Shown here: one piece after another, positions 25,239 to 39,700 of the stretch
How the letters are laid out: each line of letters opens with the position of its first letter
Position numbering within the stretch: the first letter of the stretch is position 1
Made by a program: the position numbers and the translations under genes
Assembly (NCBI GenBank): GCA_947095535.1
Contig: OX352774.1
Coordinates: 267,875,843 to 267,939,842 of the forward strand
Direction: 5' to 3'
DNA: 64,000 nucleotides
DNA from: Poecilobothrus nobilitatus
Lineage: Eukaryota > Arthropoda > Insecta > Diptera > Dolichopodidae
The notes under the pieces: model-generated
The model's input: the letters and a program-made list of their open reading frames with translations, nothing else
Database searches by the model: none
Told to the model about the DNA's origin: nothing

Positions 25239-25249
25239 GGCGGTATTCA
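25239..25249. repeat. SINE target-site duplication, right
   Basis: Exact copy of 24953-24963. Confidence 0.85.
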
Positions 25250-25894
25250 ATTGATGAAGGAAACAAATAGTTACACAGTATTTAAATGAAGACAAAATCT
25301 AGATGTTATTTTTCAATTAGTATAATTCGGTACCTTTAAGCTTCTTCAAAATACATATGTACATTAAAGTGAAAGTTTAGATAAACTAAATTTCAGTTGA
25401 TGTATATCTTCTTAAATACTGACTAATATTCATTCATATGATGGTTAAAATATTTATAAAAGTGACAAGTAATAAAAAATACGTATATATGTACATAGGT
25501 ATGTATGTATGTAAATAGGAAAAAGTTGTAACGAAATCTAATATGATAAGGCCTTTCAAAAACTGGCGGGTGTTTTACCTCGTATGATAAATAAAATTTC
25601 TCATAATCATTTTATTTGGATTTTAAATTATGTATCATTTTTATTTCAATAGTTCGTTTACCTCCATTAATTTATTATCACATCTACCAGGGAATACATC
25701 TACATCTATATATGTATGTACCATAAACTACATAAACTATCTTATGTAGTAAAGATATTTATGTAGTTTATGGTATGTACGTACCAAAAAAATCTAATTT
25801 GCCAATTATTAATGAAATGAAAAATTGTTTAAGATCTCATATTACATTCTGTACATATACATATTATATATATCTAAAAAGTCAAATAAGGATA

Positions 25895-26160
25895 TTAATA
25901 ATAATAATAATAGTAATAATAATAACTGCTACAGTGGAGCTATCTTTGGTTATATTATGCAGTAAAGTGTTATATACTACTGTACGTTGTGATTCACTGA
26001 TGCCCCTGATTCTGTAATGAAATAATAATATTAATAATAATACTAATACCAATAATAATAGCTGCTACAGTGACAGTGGGGGTTGCCTTCAATAATTATC
26101 TCATGCAGTAAGATGTTATATACTACTGCATGTTGTAACTTTTGTAACAGTGACTATACT
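25895..26160. repeat. Two-copy direct repeat of about 150 bp
   Basis: AATAATAATA..GCTACAGTG, then TTATATACTACTG..GTTGT occurs at 25895-25992 and again at 26045-26135, linked by AAT/ATA trinucleotides. A short tandem array of CCCATTACCTGCCCATT follows at 26288-26350. Frames across it are made of the repeat. Confidence 0.65.
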
Positions 26161-26412
26161 GTTAGCAAAATAGTAATAATAATAGGCGGATTCATTGTTT
26201 CCTTACAGTCCCACTCCCAATTCAATGTTTCCGTATTCATTTCATATTCTCTAGCCAATATACTGCGTTCGCAGGTAAGGGTTTCATCCCATTACCTGCC
26301 CATTCCCATTACCTGCCCATTCCCATTTCATCCCATTCCCATTACCTCAAGGGGAAATTCTTGGTGTCTTTGGAAGATTTCCACCTCCTTTAGGAAAAAA
26401 ATGATAATTTGA

Positions 26413-27289
26413 TGACAATAAAATAAATGACAGTCTCCGGTTACCAGTAGTTTTTGCTTTGAGGGTTTTCATACTCTAAATAATTCGATTTTATATTTAA
26501 AAACCAGCTTTCTACCTGCTCCAGATGCATATTAGATGCAAAAATTAATTAGATGTAGTAATAATAATAGGTAATAATATACAAAAAAATAATTGAAATA
26601 AGTGGAAAAGTTTATTTTAATTTTAAATTTGTTAAAACAAAAATATTAAAAAAAAACTGAAGCCGATAAATAAGAAAACGATTCGATGATAAACTAACCA
26701 ATTAAAAGAATTTTGACATCTTTTCACAAGCAATAATTCTTTCCCTAAATAACTTTTTAATATTCAGTAGTTTTCTATATTGAATTTATAGAATTAAGAT
26801 TTCATGTGTTGTGTAAAATTTATTTTATAAATAAAAATTAATTGCAAAAAGAATCTCATAATGCAATTTCTTCAATAATTTATATTAACGAAGCTCCGAA
26901 ATAAAAGGATTTTGAATGGGGTATTTAAAACATGTTTAGACTTTTAAGCAATACTAAAAAAGAGAAAACACTTACTACATTGGAAGATGAAGACTATTTC
27001 GAAATATTTAAAGAAATTTTGTTCTTAAAATATACATTTTTAAAAATGAAATAAATGAATTATTAAAATTTGTTTGATTATTTCGATTGATTCAAATCAA
27101 ATGTTTCAAAGCTTAATGATATATGAAAGTATATTCTTAACATATTAAAATTTAAATATAATTTTAATTAAGTCTATATATAACATTTATTAAGTACATA
27201 CATAATACGTACAAATGTAATTTAAAAAAATTTGATATTAAAATTAGTTTTTTGTATAAGTGTATTTCAAATTTAAAAAAAAATTTAAA
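26413..27289. other. AT-rich intergenic spacer
   Basis: No supported feature. Confidence 0.4.
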
Positions 27290-27620
27290 AAAAAAGTAAA
27301 CCGCCAAAATTAAATATAGTAAAACGAAAGATTCCACCATCAAATCTCTATTACCAAAATCCTTTAAGATAAAATTTCTAATTGAAAATTCAAATAACAA
27401 AAATCCAAACTCGACAAAATCCAAACTTCTAAAACCAAACAAGATTAAAGAAATAAACTTAAAAAGATTAACGAGAAGTTTTTGAGAATTTTTTGCTATT
27501 CGTTCATTTGGTTTTTGTCTTGTTTGGCATATAAAAGTTTGGATTTTTCTCATTAAGGATTTTCTCAATTAGGCACAAAGAAAATATAGAGATTTTGTCG
27601 CATTTGTATTTTGAAAAACG
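27290..27620. repeat. AAAATCCAAAC-type low-complexity repeat
   Basis: Variants of ACAAAAATCCAAACT recur at 27400-27450, with diverged forms outside. The minus-strand frame of 134 codons over it (GFRSLDFVEFGFLLFEF and so on) follows from the repeat and is not a recognisable protein. A similar TTTGGATTTTGAA repeat lies at 40690-40800. Confidence 0.5.
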
Positions 27621-29825
27621 AATGTTGTCGTATAACCAAAACAAAACACCAGAACCGCCTAAATATTGCTAGAAAGGTTATCGCTAAGTGGCATACTTAT
27701 AATAAATTCCAACTATCAAAAATTATTTCAACATAAAGGTGATTCGAAAATCAACTTTGTAAGATAAAATAAGTTTAAGTGCATACATATGTATAAGATA
27801 AGTACGACACTTATGCTTTAATATTTTACATAAATTAATATTACATAATAAATTGAAATACATCTAAAAAGGGTGAATATTAAAGGGTTAAAAAGGTAAA
27901 GGATAAATTACATTTTTTATAAAATTTTCCTATTTAAAGATTAAAATTTCAAAAAAAAAAAGGGTGTCTATATACTTTCCCTAGTTGCTATATATTTTCT
28001 ATTACTTTCTTGAATTAACTCAAAAGTTCAATATTTTCAGCACACAACTTCCAAATAATGGTATAAAACGATTGTAATTATTTTCGCATCCAAATTTGTA
28101 TTTTTTTTTTAAACGAAAACTGTGAAAATTTGAAAAACACACTTAGTTGGGCTACATAAAAAAGTTCTTCTGAAAAACTATATTTTTAAAGAGATTTATG
28201 TTTATATCTATGATAAAAATTACATATACAAATTATATTTGGTTTATTAAACCTTCTAGAAGTTTTATAATCGGACGGACAGACCAAAGCTAATAAACAT
28301 ATTTATTCGATGGAAAATATTATAAATTACACATTATGCAATTTAAAGATGAAATCTAATTTCTTTCATGTTAGTTTAAATGAATATCAAAAAGTTCAAT
28401 CAAATTTGAAATAAGCAATTATATTTTATTGAAAATTTTCTCCAAATTTATGTTTTATTCCTAAAAATTGTTATAAACTGTTAATTTTGTTATTTTGAAT
28501 TAAAAGCTTTTCGATTTTTAAATAAATTAGGCTAATATAAATATGGTGTTTAAATATTTTTTTTACATTTTTTCATGTTGGTAAATGATAATCACATGAT
28601 AATACATGTGAACATATATTTAACTTACATGTCATGTATACTACATAGGTATATGTTCTTTTATTTTCATATTAAGTACGTAGTTCCGGTACGCAATGAT
28701 CCATCAAGTTAAAGCTTTTTTTATTTTATATTATTAAGAATTGGCATGTACAATTTATGTGTATTTATGTATATAAACTAATATATCTATATTTCTTTGT
28801 TTTAATATCCAAAAAAATAATTTAACATACATATAATACATTTTCTTATATTATTCATATTGTCTCTTAACCGTCAGGGTATTTTGATTTATAAGAATTA
28901 TATTATTAATGTGATGTCCAATGTAATAGGATGTAAATTTATTCAATGACAAAAAAAAAAAACTAACAAAAAAAGTATATAAATAATACAAAGTGTTTAT
29001 TAAAATAATTTTGTTGTTTTGATAGTTTTTGTTACATTTTTATTTAACTAAATAATTTAAAATTCTTTCGATATTTTCTTTTCATTCTTTTATTTTAGCA
29101 AGAATTACTGCAAATTACTTTTTAATTTCCGCGTTTTTTTTATTATTATATTAATTTTAATTAATTAATTAAATTAATACAACAATATGACCAAAAAATT
29201 AAGCAAAATAAGAATAAGACCAAATTTTCAAAGCAGAAATGCATTAGGAGATCAATTAAAATAAAGATTTTAATTTAATAAAAAACTCAATTATGTAACT
29301 TTTGATTTAAGTAAAATGGTGAAAATCAATTTCACTTATTTTTTTATTTCTTTTATATATAAAAGATTAACTTACGGCTCTAAAATGAAAAATATTTTGT
29401 TATAATAATTAGACTATATTTCTGGTAAATATTAAAATTAAAAATATAAATAATTTTGTAAAATATTTAAAAAATTTATTAAAAATTCTATATAAAAAAT
29501 GGTTCAAAAGATGAGTTGTAAGTATAATTTTAATCGAATTGAAATGGGAAAAAATGGAAAAATACTTAAGAATTTAATAATATTTAATTTTCTTAAAAAA
29601 AAAAGTTTTAATTACAATTAGTTTACATAATAATAGTACTTAGATATATATGTATTAAATATATATTATATATGTATATAAGATATGTATATTATATATA
29701 TATTCTTAAGTACAAGTTAAAATTACTTTAATTAAGTTATACTTAATTAAGACAAATATAACACACGCTTCAGAAAAACAGAAAAATAATTCAAAAATTT
29801 AAAAAATAAGTTTCATCAATCATAT
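27621..29825. other. Downstream region of kon, AT-rich
   Basis: Holds the kon 3' UTR next to 29826. Many AATAAA-like signals occur on the minus strand (for example the TTTATT at 29342 and 29478), so the true poly(A) site cannot be chosen by eye. A TATATATG-rich near-palindromic tract lies at 29640-29705. Confidence 0.4.
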
Positions 29826-30761
29826 TTAAACCCAATACTGATTCCGTCGTAATAAAGGATTTGAATTTGACTGTGTTTGACACGTTGTCATTGAAATGTC
29901 ACCAATTTCATTATTTGATAAGCTCCAATCATCTGAATTTTTGTAATATTCATATTGATCGTCATTAATATTGTCTTTCTTAAAATCGAATTGATAGTCA
30001 CTTTGTTGTTCTGATCCTGAATCAAGCAAATTTTTTCTTTTATCTATATTAATAATACGACAATTTGGAATATTACTCATTCCAGGTTTTAAAGTTGATA
30101 TACTTGGAGAGTATTTTTCAGTTTCAGTGGTCGAAAAACTTTTTGTAAGCGATTTTGAAAATTCCGGTGGGATTGGTAAAGCCGGTGGATGTTCATCATG
30201 ATGACGATGTAGAATTTTTTTTATAACTCTTTTCTTTTTGAAAATTTTTATTAAAAATATTAAAAATACAGCTATAAATGTTAGTATTAAAATTGCAATA
30301 ATTAAAGTAAATTTAAATTTCCATTTAGCATGATATTCTTCACGTTTAATATCTATATTTACTTTAAATTTAGCCGGTTGTGAGGCTGGTATTAAAAGAA
30401 TATATTCAAAAGAATCAAGAAATAAATGTTCTTTTATAGTTTTATTAAATACAAAATAAATTATACCACTTTTGAGCTCATTCAACGAAAATGTACTAAC
30501 ATCTCTTTCTTTATCATGTTGCGAATTTTCAGAGCTTCTAATAATTTTTTTCAAAGAACCAGTTTTAGGTACAGATGTTATAAAGAATTTTGCATTTGCT
30601 TTATTTGGTATATCAGAAGAATGTCCTTGAGCCAAATTTAATTTATAAATATATTGTTCTGGAAACACTTGGATTGTTTCTATTTTTACTAAAGGTTCAA
30701 CTATTACTGTAGCGTTGATTATCACTCCTTGTAGAATTGAATCTGTTATGTATGTATTAAT
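29826..30761 (-). CDS. kon: kon last exon: CSPG repeat 15, membrane helix, PDZ ligand
   Basis: Opens after TTTCAATAG with INTYITDSILQGVIINATV, carries the last repeat motif FSLNELKSGIIYFVFN, then the membrane helix FTLIIAILILTFIAVFLIFL with a basic stop-transfer KIFKKKR. The cytoplasmic tail has a HRHHDEHPPALPIPP proline stretch and ends QYWV, followed by TAA. That end is the class II PDZ ligand typical of this family. Confidence 0.95.
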   Translation of the reverse strand: MNTYITDSILQGVIINATVIVEPLVKIETIQVFPEQYIYKLNLAQGHSSDIPNKANAKFFITSVPKTGSLKKIIRSSENSQHDKERDVSTFSLNELKSGIIYFVFNKTIKEHLFLDSFEYILLIPASQPAKFKVNIDIKREEYHAKWKFKFTLIIAILILTFIAVFLIFLIKIFKKKRVIKKILHRHHDEHPPALPIPPEFSKSLTKSFSTTETEKYSPSISTLKPGMSNIPNCRIINIDKRKNLLDSGSEQQSDYQFDFKKDNINDDQYEYYKNSDDWSLSNNEIGDISMTTCQTQSNSNPLLRRNQYWV

Positions 30762-33700
30762 CTATTGAAATAAAATAAAAAAATATATATTGTCCAGACT
30801 TTAGTTCAACTATTAACATAGAAAAAGTATTAATAATATAATTTAAAAAAAATTAAATAAATTTGTTAAGCGAACCTGAAAAGTATCTGATGATTTATTT
30901 ATATCAGTTTGCATGTAAACTATTTTTGTATTTTCAATATCAGTTTGAGTAAAATAAAGTGTTGGTTGATTATTTAATAAAATAATTCCATGTTCAGGTG
31001 AATTTGTAACATTGTATAAAAGTCGACTTCTCTTAACATTCGTTTTGAATGCAATATCTGGTATTTCTAAAATAGCGGTAAAAATACCCTGCGGTAAAAT
31101 AATTTTGTATGATTCATTTGTTTCTCTAAAATATATGGGTTCTATATTAATATTAAACAATTCGAAAATTGGTAAAAATTTTCCATCTGAAACTTTGAAA
31201 TAAAATAATGTAGACTCAGCTGGTCCAATATGAGCATAATGAATGCATTTATTGTTAATTTCTTCTTGGGTAAAATATTTTATATAATGTGTTGAATGCA
31301 TGTCTGAACTTTTACAATTTTCTTTAAATAAATAACCGTATTTTGGGCCACTTATAATTTCATAAATAATTTCTTCAGGTGGAGTATCACTATCTTCTGT
31401 ATATAAAATTGTTTTACTTATTGTTACATTTTCTCCTTCAACAAGTGTTATTTGAGGATGTTTTGTTACCAAAATAAAAGGCCTGTCATTAACGGGAGTA
31501 ATTTCTACTGGAATTGTTATATTACATAGTAGAAGATTTCTGTAACGGAAAATTGATAATTATATTTAATACCAAAGAAAGAATAAAAAATAACCTTTCT
31601 TCTAAAAATACTGTCATGTCAATCGAATCATCTACAGTATCAGAATGATCGTGTTCGTATATTACGTTTTTCGTCAAAAAATCTTCAGCATAATACGTGT
31701 TTGAACTTCTTTTAGCACTACCCAAATATTTTATAGTACCGTGTAATGGTTGAGTTTTGCATTTCACATATATAACAGCATTACTTATTCCACCTTTATT
31801 TTGTAAGTATTTCGACATGTTTGTAAAATTTAAATCAATTGAACTAAATTCACCTTCCGTCACTTTAATAGGAACTATATTTAAAAATTCTAACAATCCG
31901 CCAGCTGAAACCGATAATTCAATTTCAAATTTTTGATTACTTATTTCAATAAAAGGATCAATTAGAATACTAAAACTAAATGAGTCTTCAGCTTTTAATT
32001 CAGGTAGAAAAATTGTATTTTCGTACAATATTCGACCATTTTCAATATCATCCTGTCTGAATTTTGAAACATTTTTTAAAATGTTGCTTTCGGCATCATA
32101 ATAAATAATATTTCCATAAAGTGGATAAAATGTAAGTACATATGTAACATAACGTTCTTCATCTGAACATATATAAAATAAACTTTCTTTAGTAATAATA
32201 GTTCTTGTATGTGGAAAAATTTCCATTTTTTTATTTATTACAGATGTTATATAAATCGGTTGAATTGTAGCATTCAATTCTGTTTTAGTTGTATTAAAAG
32301 TACCATCAGTTAAAATAAATGAAATTAATGCATTTGTTGAAATATTGTCATGAATAAATATAATTTCATTTGTATCGATTTCATATTGTGTAAATAAATG
32401 AATTTTCGAATATTTGTCATATTTATTAATTAAATATCCTCCTAAAATGTATTCAACTAAGAATACTAATTGATCTGCTGAACTGTCTTTGTCTTTAGCC
32501 ACTTAAAACGGATTTTTAAAATATTATAAATTGAAAGATATGAAAAATAATATGTATAAAGAAATGTATTATGTTTTTTACATGATTTACTTACAAATGT
32601 CAGTGTTTTTGACTATGTATTTGCCACCTTGCCAAACTGTAATTCCATTGTTTATTGCTACGTAAGGTCTTTCATCATTTACGGGAATTATAGTAATATT
32701 TAGTTGAAAAATTTGACTTTCTTTATTTTTAACAATCGCAATAAAACTAATTGTATCAAATATATCATCACTTCCGTCATGAGCATATAAAACACTCAAA
32801 CTATCTAACTGTTTTTGAGTAAACCGATTTACTTTAAATTTCCCTACTAACAAAGAACCATAATTTGGTTGTTCAACGATTTTATATTCTAAAATTTTCG
32901 ATTTATAATATTCAGCAATTGGAACAAAGTTGTTGGGTGTAAGTTCAATAATTTTGCCTAAAAAAATAATAGTGAAATAAAATTAGAAAATGGTTTCTTT
33001 ATTAGTAGCTACTATAAATAAAATTCGTCATTAATTTAAATTACCCTCTACAACTTCAATTGCAACAGTGTTGACGTAAAAATGATCTGGAATAATAATT
33101 ATTTCCATTTGCAAATCTCTTAACCATGTAATACCATTGGTTACATCAAATACGAAATAATCTCTAGATTGGTTAACGCCTGCTTGTATATAATATAGTT
33201 TTTCGGAATTAATAGCAGCTTGATCGAAAACTTTTATATTATATTCATCTTCTAAAGCCAAAGCCTGAACCTCCAAATAACCATATAAAGGAGATGATTT
33301 TACAATGTAGGTTATATCGTTTGGTGAAATATTTGGATGTGTTATCTACATTTAGAAAATTATTTTAAATTCGGTTCGTTAAATTAATTTAATAAAAACA
33401 TAAAGTTACTATATACATACATATATAAAGTATTCACGTGGAAGAAAAAGTTAGACAGTTTGTTTAATTTCGTAAAATCAAGTTGATCGTATTTTAGTTT
33501 ATTTTTTTTTTGTATGTCAACCGGTATGTACATTTGTATATATTTCTTCATATAGCTTTTACAACTTTTTATACCCCGCATGAACTTTGTTCAAGGGTAT
33601 AATAAATTTTCCTTTACGTTTGTGACACCTTAAAGGAGTCAAGCTAGATATAGTGTCAAAGGTATTGATCAGCTCAGAATCGAATTCTGAATCGATTAAG

Positions 33701-36700
33701 CCATGTACGTCCCTCCGCAACTCAGAAAATAACGCAGCTAGGATGAAATTGTTTTACGTCTCTTTTATCAAATTGTTAGTTTCGCTATTTAAATCCATCA
33801 TTTTCGGCCGCCGGGTTCGAGTAGCAGCCATACAACTTCTCTCTTTAAATGAAATAACTCAGTGTCTATTGAAGCTAAGTATATGTAATTTAGTGAAGAG
33901 ATGTCGAGTTACATGTCGCCAACAACTTCTGTAAAATTTGGTTGGGCTAGAGCAGCAGGTTCAGGTAGCTTGTACATCTTGTACGTTAATGAAGCTAGGC
34001 GTTTTAAACCCTACAAAAGATGATCAAGTTTTAGGGCAATAACTTCTGTAAAATTTGATTATGCTGGTGTAACAGGTCGGGTAGTTGTCATACAATTCTA
34101 AAATTTACCTAAATATATTTCGGTACTTAATGGCGGTACTAAAACATCTGAAATTTTTTAAAAGATGATCAAGTTTTATAAAAGCAGTATATATTACGTT
34201 TATACGGGAATCCCAGAGTTGACACAGTCTACTCTTCTGCACTCTTTCTCGTTTTAAAAAAATGTTGTTTAAATTTTTTTTGGAGCAATATTTATGAGTC
34301 TTTCTTTTCCTCCTTTATGTTCCATCATAGAAAAAGAAAATATACACAGCTATAATGTATACTTACAGTAGATATAATTTCTAAATATGATTATTGATCA
34401 CATATTTAAAAAAAAAACCTCGATTCTACCTCGATTTTTTCTTTCACACAGAACGTATTTTGACACTCGCTAAGTTTTTAATACAATTATGTACATATAT
34501 TTTTTGATACGATTTTCTATTACAACACCTATATTATAATAATCATCTGATATTAAGTATATGTTTCATAGTATTAACAAATAAGTAACCTTTAAGTGTA
34601 AACTTAAAATTTATTCTATAATAAAAATAAGAAAAATTCCACTTAATGAAAAAAAAAAATATATATCTAATATTGGCTTATGTTTGGTTTGTAGCAAATA
34701 GAAATAAATTTGTACATACATCAATTGACATACAAACAAACAAAAAAAAAAGAAATATAAAAATAAAACTAAGAAATAAGCTCAATTTGATTTTACTAGG
34801 TATAACAAAAAGACGGTTATCATTTTACGAAATATCCCAAATACGATCTTGGGGTGATATCAAATCAACAAAATTGACTAACATTTTTTGTTCTACATGA
34901 ATATTCTATGTATATGATTTCTTTATGATAAAAATCAATTACATCTAAATTATGATTTGTTATAAGTTTGCTAGTTGATTCTTCTACAAAAATCGTTTTG
35001 TTCTGTTCAACTTTTAAAGGTTCCCAAAATACTGCTGGGAAAATTTTTATAATAACCTCACCTTCAGCAAAAATATTACCAACTATTACTTTATATCTAA
35101 AATAATTACATTTTTTTATTAAAAACTACATATATGCCAAAATAAAGAATAGTTCTAAAAAAATACCTTATTTTATCCAATGGGGAAGACTCAGTATTCC
35201 AGTAAATCAATTGATTTTGTTCTAAGTCAAATAAAGTGAAATTTTCTGCAGAATTACTTTTGTTGATTTTATGTTCCATCAAATTGCTTGATTTATTTTT
35301 TAAAAATGTTAATATTCCATACATTGGGGGCCCAATAATACTAAACATAATGTCAACGGATTCAGCGTTTACATTTGTTTCAATATTAAAATTAAGAGTA
35401 TTCAATAAAATGAATTTGCCCTCCTGAACAATTGATGCATTATTAGGTAAAACCATTACATATTGATCAGAAGCTTTGATATCTAAGGTGCCCGCAACTT
35501 CATGAATACCATCTGTTACAATAAAAGAAGCAGTACCGATATCAGGACCAAGATGTTGAAAATAAATTTTTTTTTCGTTAATATCTTCTTGACTGAATTT
35601 ATTAACTTTTTTACCATGCATTAAAAATTCGCCATTAATACATGAAACATGAGTAAACATAATCGATTGAGGACTTGAATTCGAATCATTATCGAAATAA
35701 TACAAATTTTTCCTTTTCACCAATTTTTGTGTATTTCTAACTACATAAAATGGTGAATTTAATTCCCTTTGTGGAGAATTATCATTTAAAAGATTAACTC
35801 GGATGTTTATTTTATTGACATACTGAAAATCTTCTTGAACTGGTGACATTATTAACAATTCAAATTGATCAATATCAAATTCACTATCATCATGTTGGTA
35901 GAGAATTCGACTTTCACTAAGATCATGCAAGGTAAAAATATTTGCGCGTATTTCTTTTCCTTTAAAATCGTCATATTTTAAAAGCCAACCATGCTTTGGA
36001 GGAATTGTTAATAAAAATGAAAGTTCATAAAATTTATCAAAAGTTAATTCGAAATTATGAGGATCTAAGGGTGCAATTTCTCCTTCATTAACTATAAATA
36101 TTATTTTACTTTGATATGTTAAACTGTTCATATCTTCTTTTAAAGGATTGTATATAATTTTTAGTTTTCCATACACTACATCACATTCTGAAACCATAAC
36201 TGCAAATTCTAAATAATCAACAAAACTTGAGAACGATTTTCGGTGAGTTTGATATGTTAAAAGATTTTTGTCAATATCTTGCTGAGTAAATGAGTCCATT
36301 TCCTACAAGAACAATTATATGCTATAAAAGTTTAATTTAAATTTTAATTATAGAAAATACTTTTGCAAAATTAGTTCCGTTAAAGGATATTTTTCCGTAC
36401 ATAGTTTCTTTTCTAATTTGATAAATTATATTTCTTGGAGTTGTTAAAATTGGTGTCGTATCGAAACTTAATACTTCATTACTAATTATTTCATCTCTTG
36501 TTCCATTTATAGCTAATTGTTTTCTATCTTTTTGAATGATTCTCAATCTCGTAAAGGTAATTCGAAAATCAAAAATTTTTGAAGTTATCGTTCCGCAAAA
36601 TGCAGTTAACTAAAAAACAGTTGAATATAATAAAATATTTACATATAAAAAATAATATAATTCTACTTTGAATTCGTCTTGAAAAGGTGCATCTTTAGTA

Positions 36701-39700
36701 TGAGTATAGCGTATATGATTCATTAGTAATTGATTTCTTGTAAACGAATCTGTAATTGTCCATAACCCATCAATATTCCTAAATCTTTCAATTAAACCAA
36801 ACTGCGGTGATTTTACAATGCTATATTTAATTTCTGAATCCCCTTCATCAGAATTTGTTGCAAATGCTAAATTTTGATTGGTTATTATAATAGATGATTT
36901 ATGTACCATTATGATTCCAGTATTGTTAACTAGTTTCAGTTCAAGGGGATGTACTTGTATTCGAATAGGAACTGGGTAACTTGCTTCAATTCCATCAGAT
37001 ACCTGTAAGTGCATTTCAAACATTGTTTGATTAATTTCCACAGCATTATAAATGTATTGCACTTTTCCTTCTTGTAATTCTTCAACATCAAAAATATTAA
37101 CAGGGCGACTATTAACTAAGAACCTTCCATATTGGCTTAATACTTTTTGGTCGTCAAGTTCAATTACTGAAAATACTAATGATTTTGGTGAACTATCGGG
37201 ATCTGAGACTTTAATAAAGTCTGAAGTTAATTGTTTTGGGACATTTTGCACAACACCTAAAATTCTTTCTTCAATTTGTAATGTAGGGCTGTCATTAACC
37301 GGTATTATATCGAAATGAACAACAAATCTTAATTTACGTTTGAAGTACTTTGAATTAAACTTTTTATCATGCAACACTTGCAAATCAATAAAACAATGAT
37401 CGTTTATTGTTTCAGATCCATCGTGAACATATGCGATTTTATTTGTTTTTAAATCAGGGAGAGTAAAGTTTTTAGTTTCAATTATTTCATCAATATTGGA
37501 AGAATGTAATCGCACTAGTTTTCCATGTTTCGGTTGATGCACAACCGTAAAAACAATGTTGGAACTATTGTAAAGGTGATTATGGCTTTCAAATGATACC
37601 TTAATATATTCATCACTTAAATAAATGGTTTCGCCTTCTGAAACTGTCATTGGAGCGAGTTGAATAAGCTCTAAATCATGATCCGAATTGAAGAGCTAAA
37701 TTAAATTTTTGATTGTTAAAATAAAACAATTAAAAGTAAATATTTTTACCTTATAAGGTAGAGCATAATCAGATCTCATGCAGAAACCTTGTTCACAGTG
37801 GCAAATAAAATCCTGAAAATTATATTGATTACATCTTGAACTCGGTAAACATGGAAAATTTTCAAAACAAGGATACTTCCAAGAGCAATTCACTGCCAAA
37901 CCTATTTAATTAAAAATTAAATAATAAAGAGTTGTTAAAATAAGGTTTTTACCATTAGAAACCGTCATATTTGGAAACCCTGTAGGTTCATTATTAAATC
38001 TCATATTCTTAATGCAACCACGAAAATGGGGTGTAATTGGTAATGATTTGACATGTGGTGAATATCCAAAATTAAATCCTTCTGCTAAATCAATTGTAAT
38101 TTTGCTTTCATTAAAGAATGCAGTAATTCTTTCTGCGTCATCAACAATTATTTCAGCTGCAGCTGAATTATATCTAAAGACTATTCTATGCCATTTTCCA
38201 TCACCAATCATCGTTTCTGATTTTAATTTTAATATTTCAGAGTCTTTTGATATAATCAGATAAAAATTCTTGTCTTTTATTATTGTCATTATAAAGTCAA
38301 TTTTTCTATTATATAGCAATAATGATTCTTCTTCGATTGTTTTAATTTCAAATTCCCAACTAGAACATATTATAATAATTTTAAATATATTTTTAGTAAT
38401 ACAAAATATCATATATGATTGAGTTATGTTAATAAAATTAATGCAAATTTTTAAATTGAATATTTAAAAAAAATGATATTTGTATTGAACATGCTTTACT
38501 TACCTTATAAATTAAAAAAATATGTTGGTGATGTTTTCCTATAAATTTTTTTTTTAAATTAATTATAGTTATTTGTTAGTATACTACTCGAAAACAATAA
38601 AACACATTAGAACTAAAATAAAAAATTAAAAAATGCACAATATTTTTAAACTTATTTTTGTAAACAGTTTACAAATTAAAAACTTTAGTTATACATACTT
38701 AACAGATTTTCTATAAAATTCAAAATACATATAACTATGCATTCTCAATTCTCATAAAATTTTTTATATTTAAATTTATTTTACAGTGCAGTTATGAAGC
38801 ATTATTAACATTATTAACAAATTATAAAAAATGTTACATACTTTGAAAAATGTTTCAGTTGAATACACTCAAAAAAAAAATAATGAAAAAACAACAAAAT
38901 ATAATTATTCTTAAACTCACGTATCACCATTACTAATAGAAATCATAGGAAAAAATGCAAAGGATTTTTCCTTATTAAAACTAATTACATCTGACGCAGA
39001 AGCGCTAAACTCGTCACTACAGTTCCATGATACACCAACACTTAAAGCGTGACCAGCCCTTTCCCTTGCTCTTTTCAATATATTGATGTTATTATAGAAT
39101 ACCTATTATAAAATTTTTTTATTAATATAAAATCGTAATAGTTTGTATCGTAAATAGTTAGGATATGGCGGTTCCGCTTGGAGGAGCTTTTAATAGAGCT
39201 TTTTCTATGGCGGTTCCGCCTGGAGAAGCTGTATCTATACTATGTTGTTGAAATTTGGTTTGTGTCTATAATATATTGTTGAAAATTTTTTAATGTGGAT
39301 TTGTGTGAAATGTGAGCTCAATGTGAAAGAGCTTTTAATACAAAGTTTTTCGATGGCTTTTGTATTTACCTTGAACAGCTTTTAATATTGACTTTAAAGT
39401 TTGGTTTGAATACAGAATTATTGTTAAAACAATTGTGTAGTATATGTATCTAGTAAACCTGATTCAAAGTTTAAGCTGCTTTAAGTTTAGTTTGAATACA
39501 AAATTATTGTTAAAAAAATTGGCTTGAATAACAAACTTAGTACCTAATAAAATTGATTAAAAGTTAATAAGTTTATATGGAAAATTAAAAATTCTAAAAG
39601 CAACAATACATAGTTTGAAAGCTTTAAAATACTGTTCAAATTATGAATTATTATTGAAAAAAATTTATTTTAAATAATAAACTTAGTACCTACTAAACTT

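Noticed and set aside
25775..26412. Two plus-strand frames of 80 and 109 codons
   Set aside because: Made of direct repeats and trinucleotide runs.
27164..27568. 134-codon minus-strand frame
   Set aside because: Follows from the AAAATCCAAAC repeat; repetitive Phe/Leu protein without a recognisable domain.
34646..34900. 84-codon plus-strand frame within a kon intron
   Set aside because: Lysine/asparagine-rich AT-driven frame ending where antisense kon coding begins.
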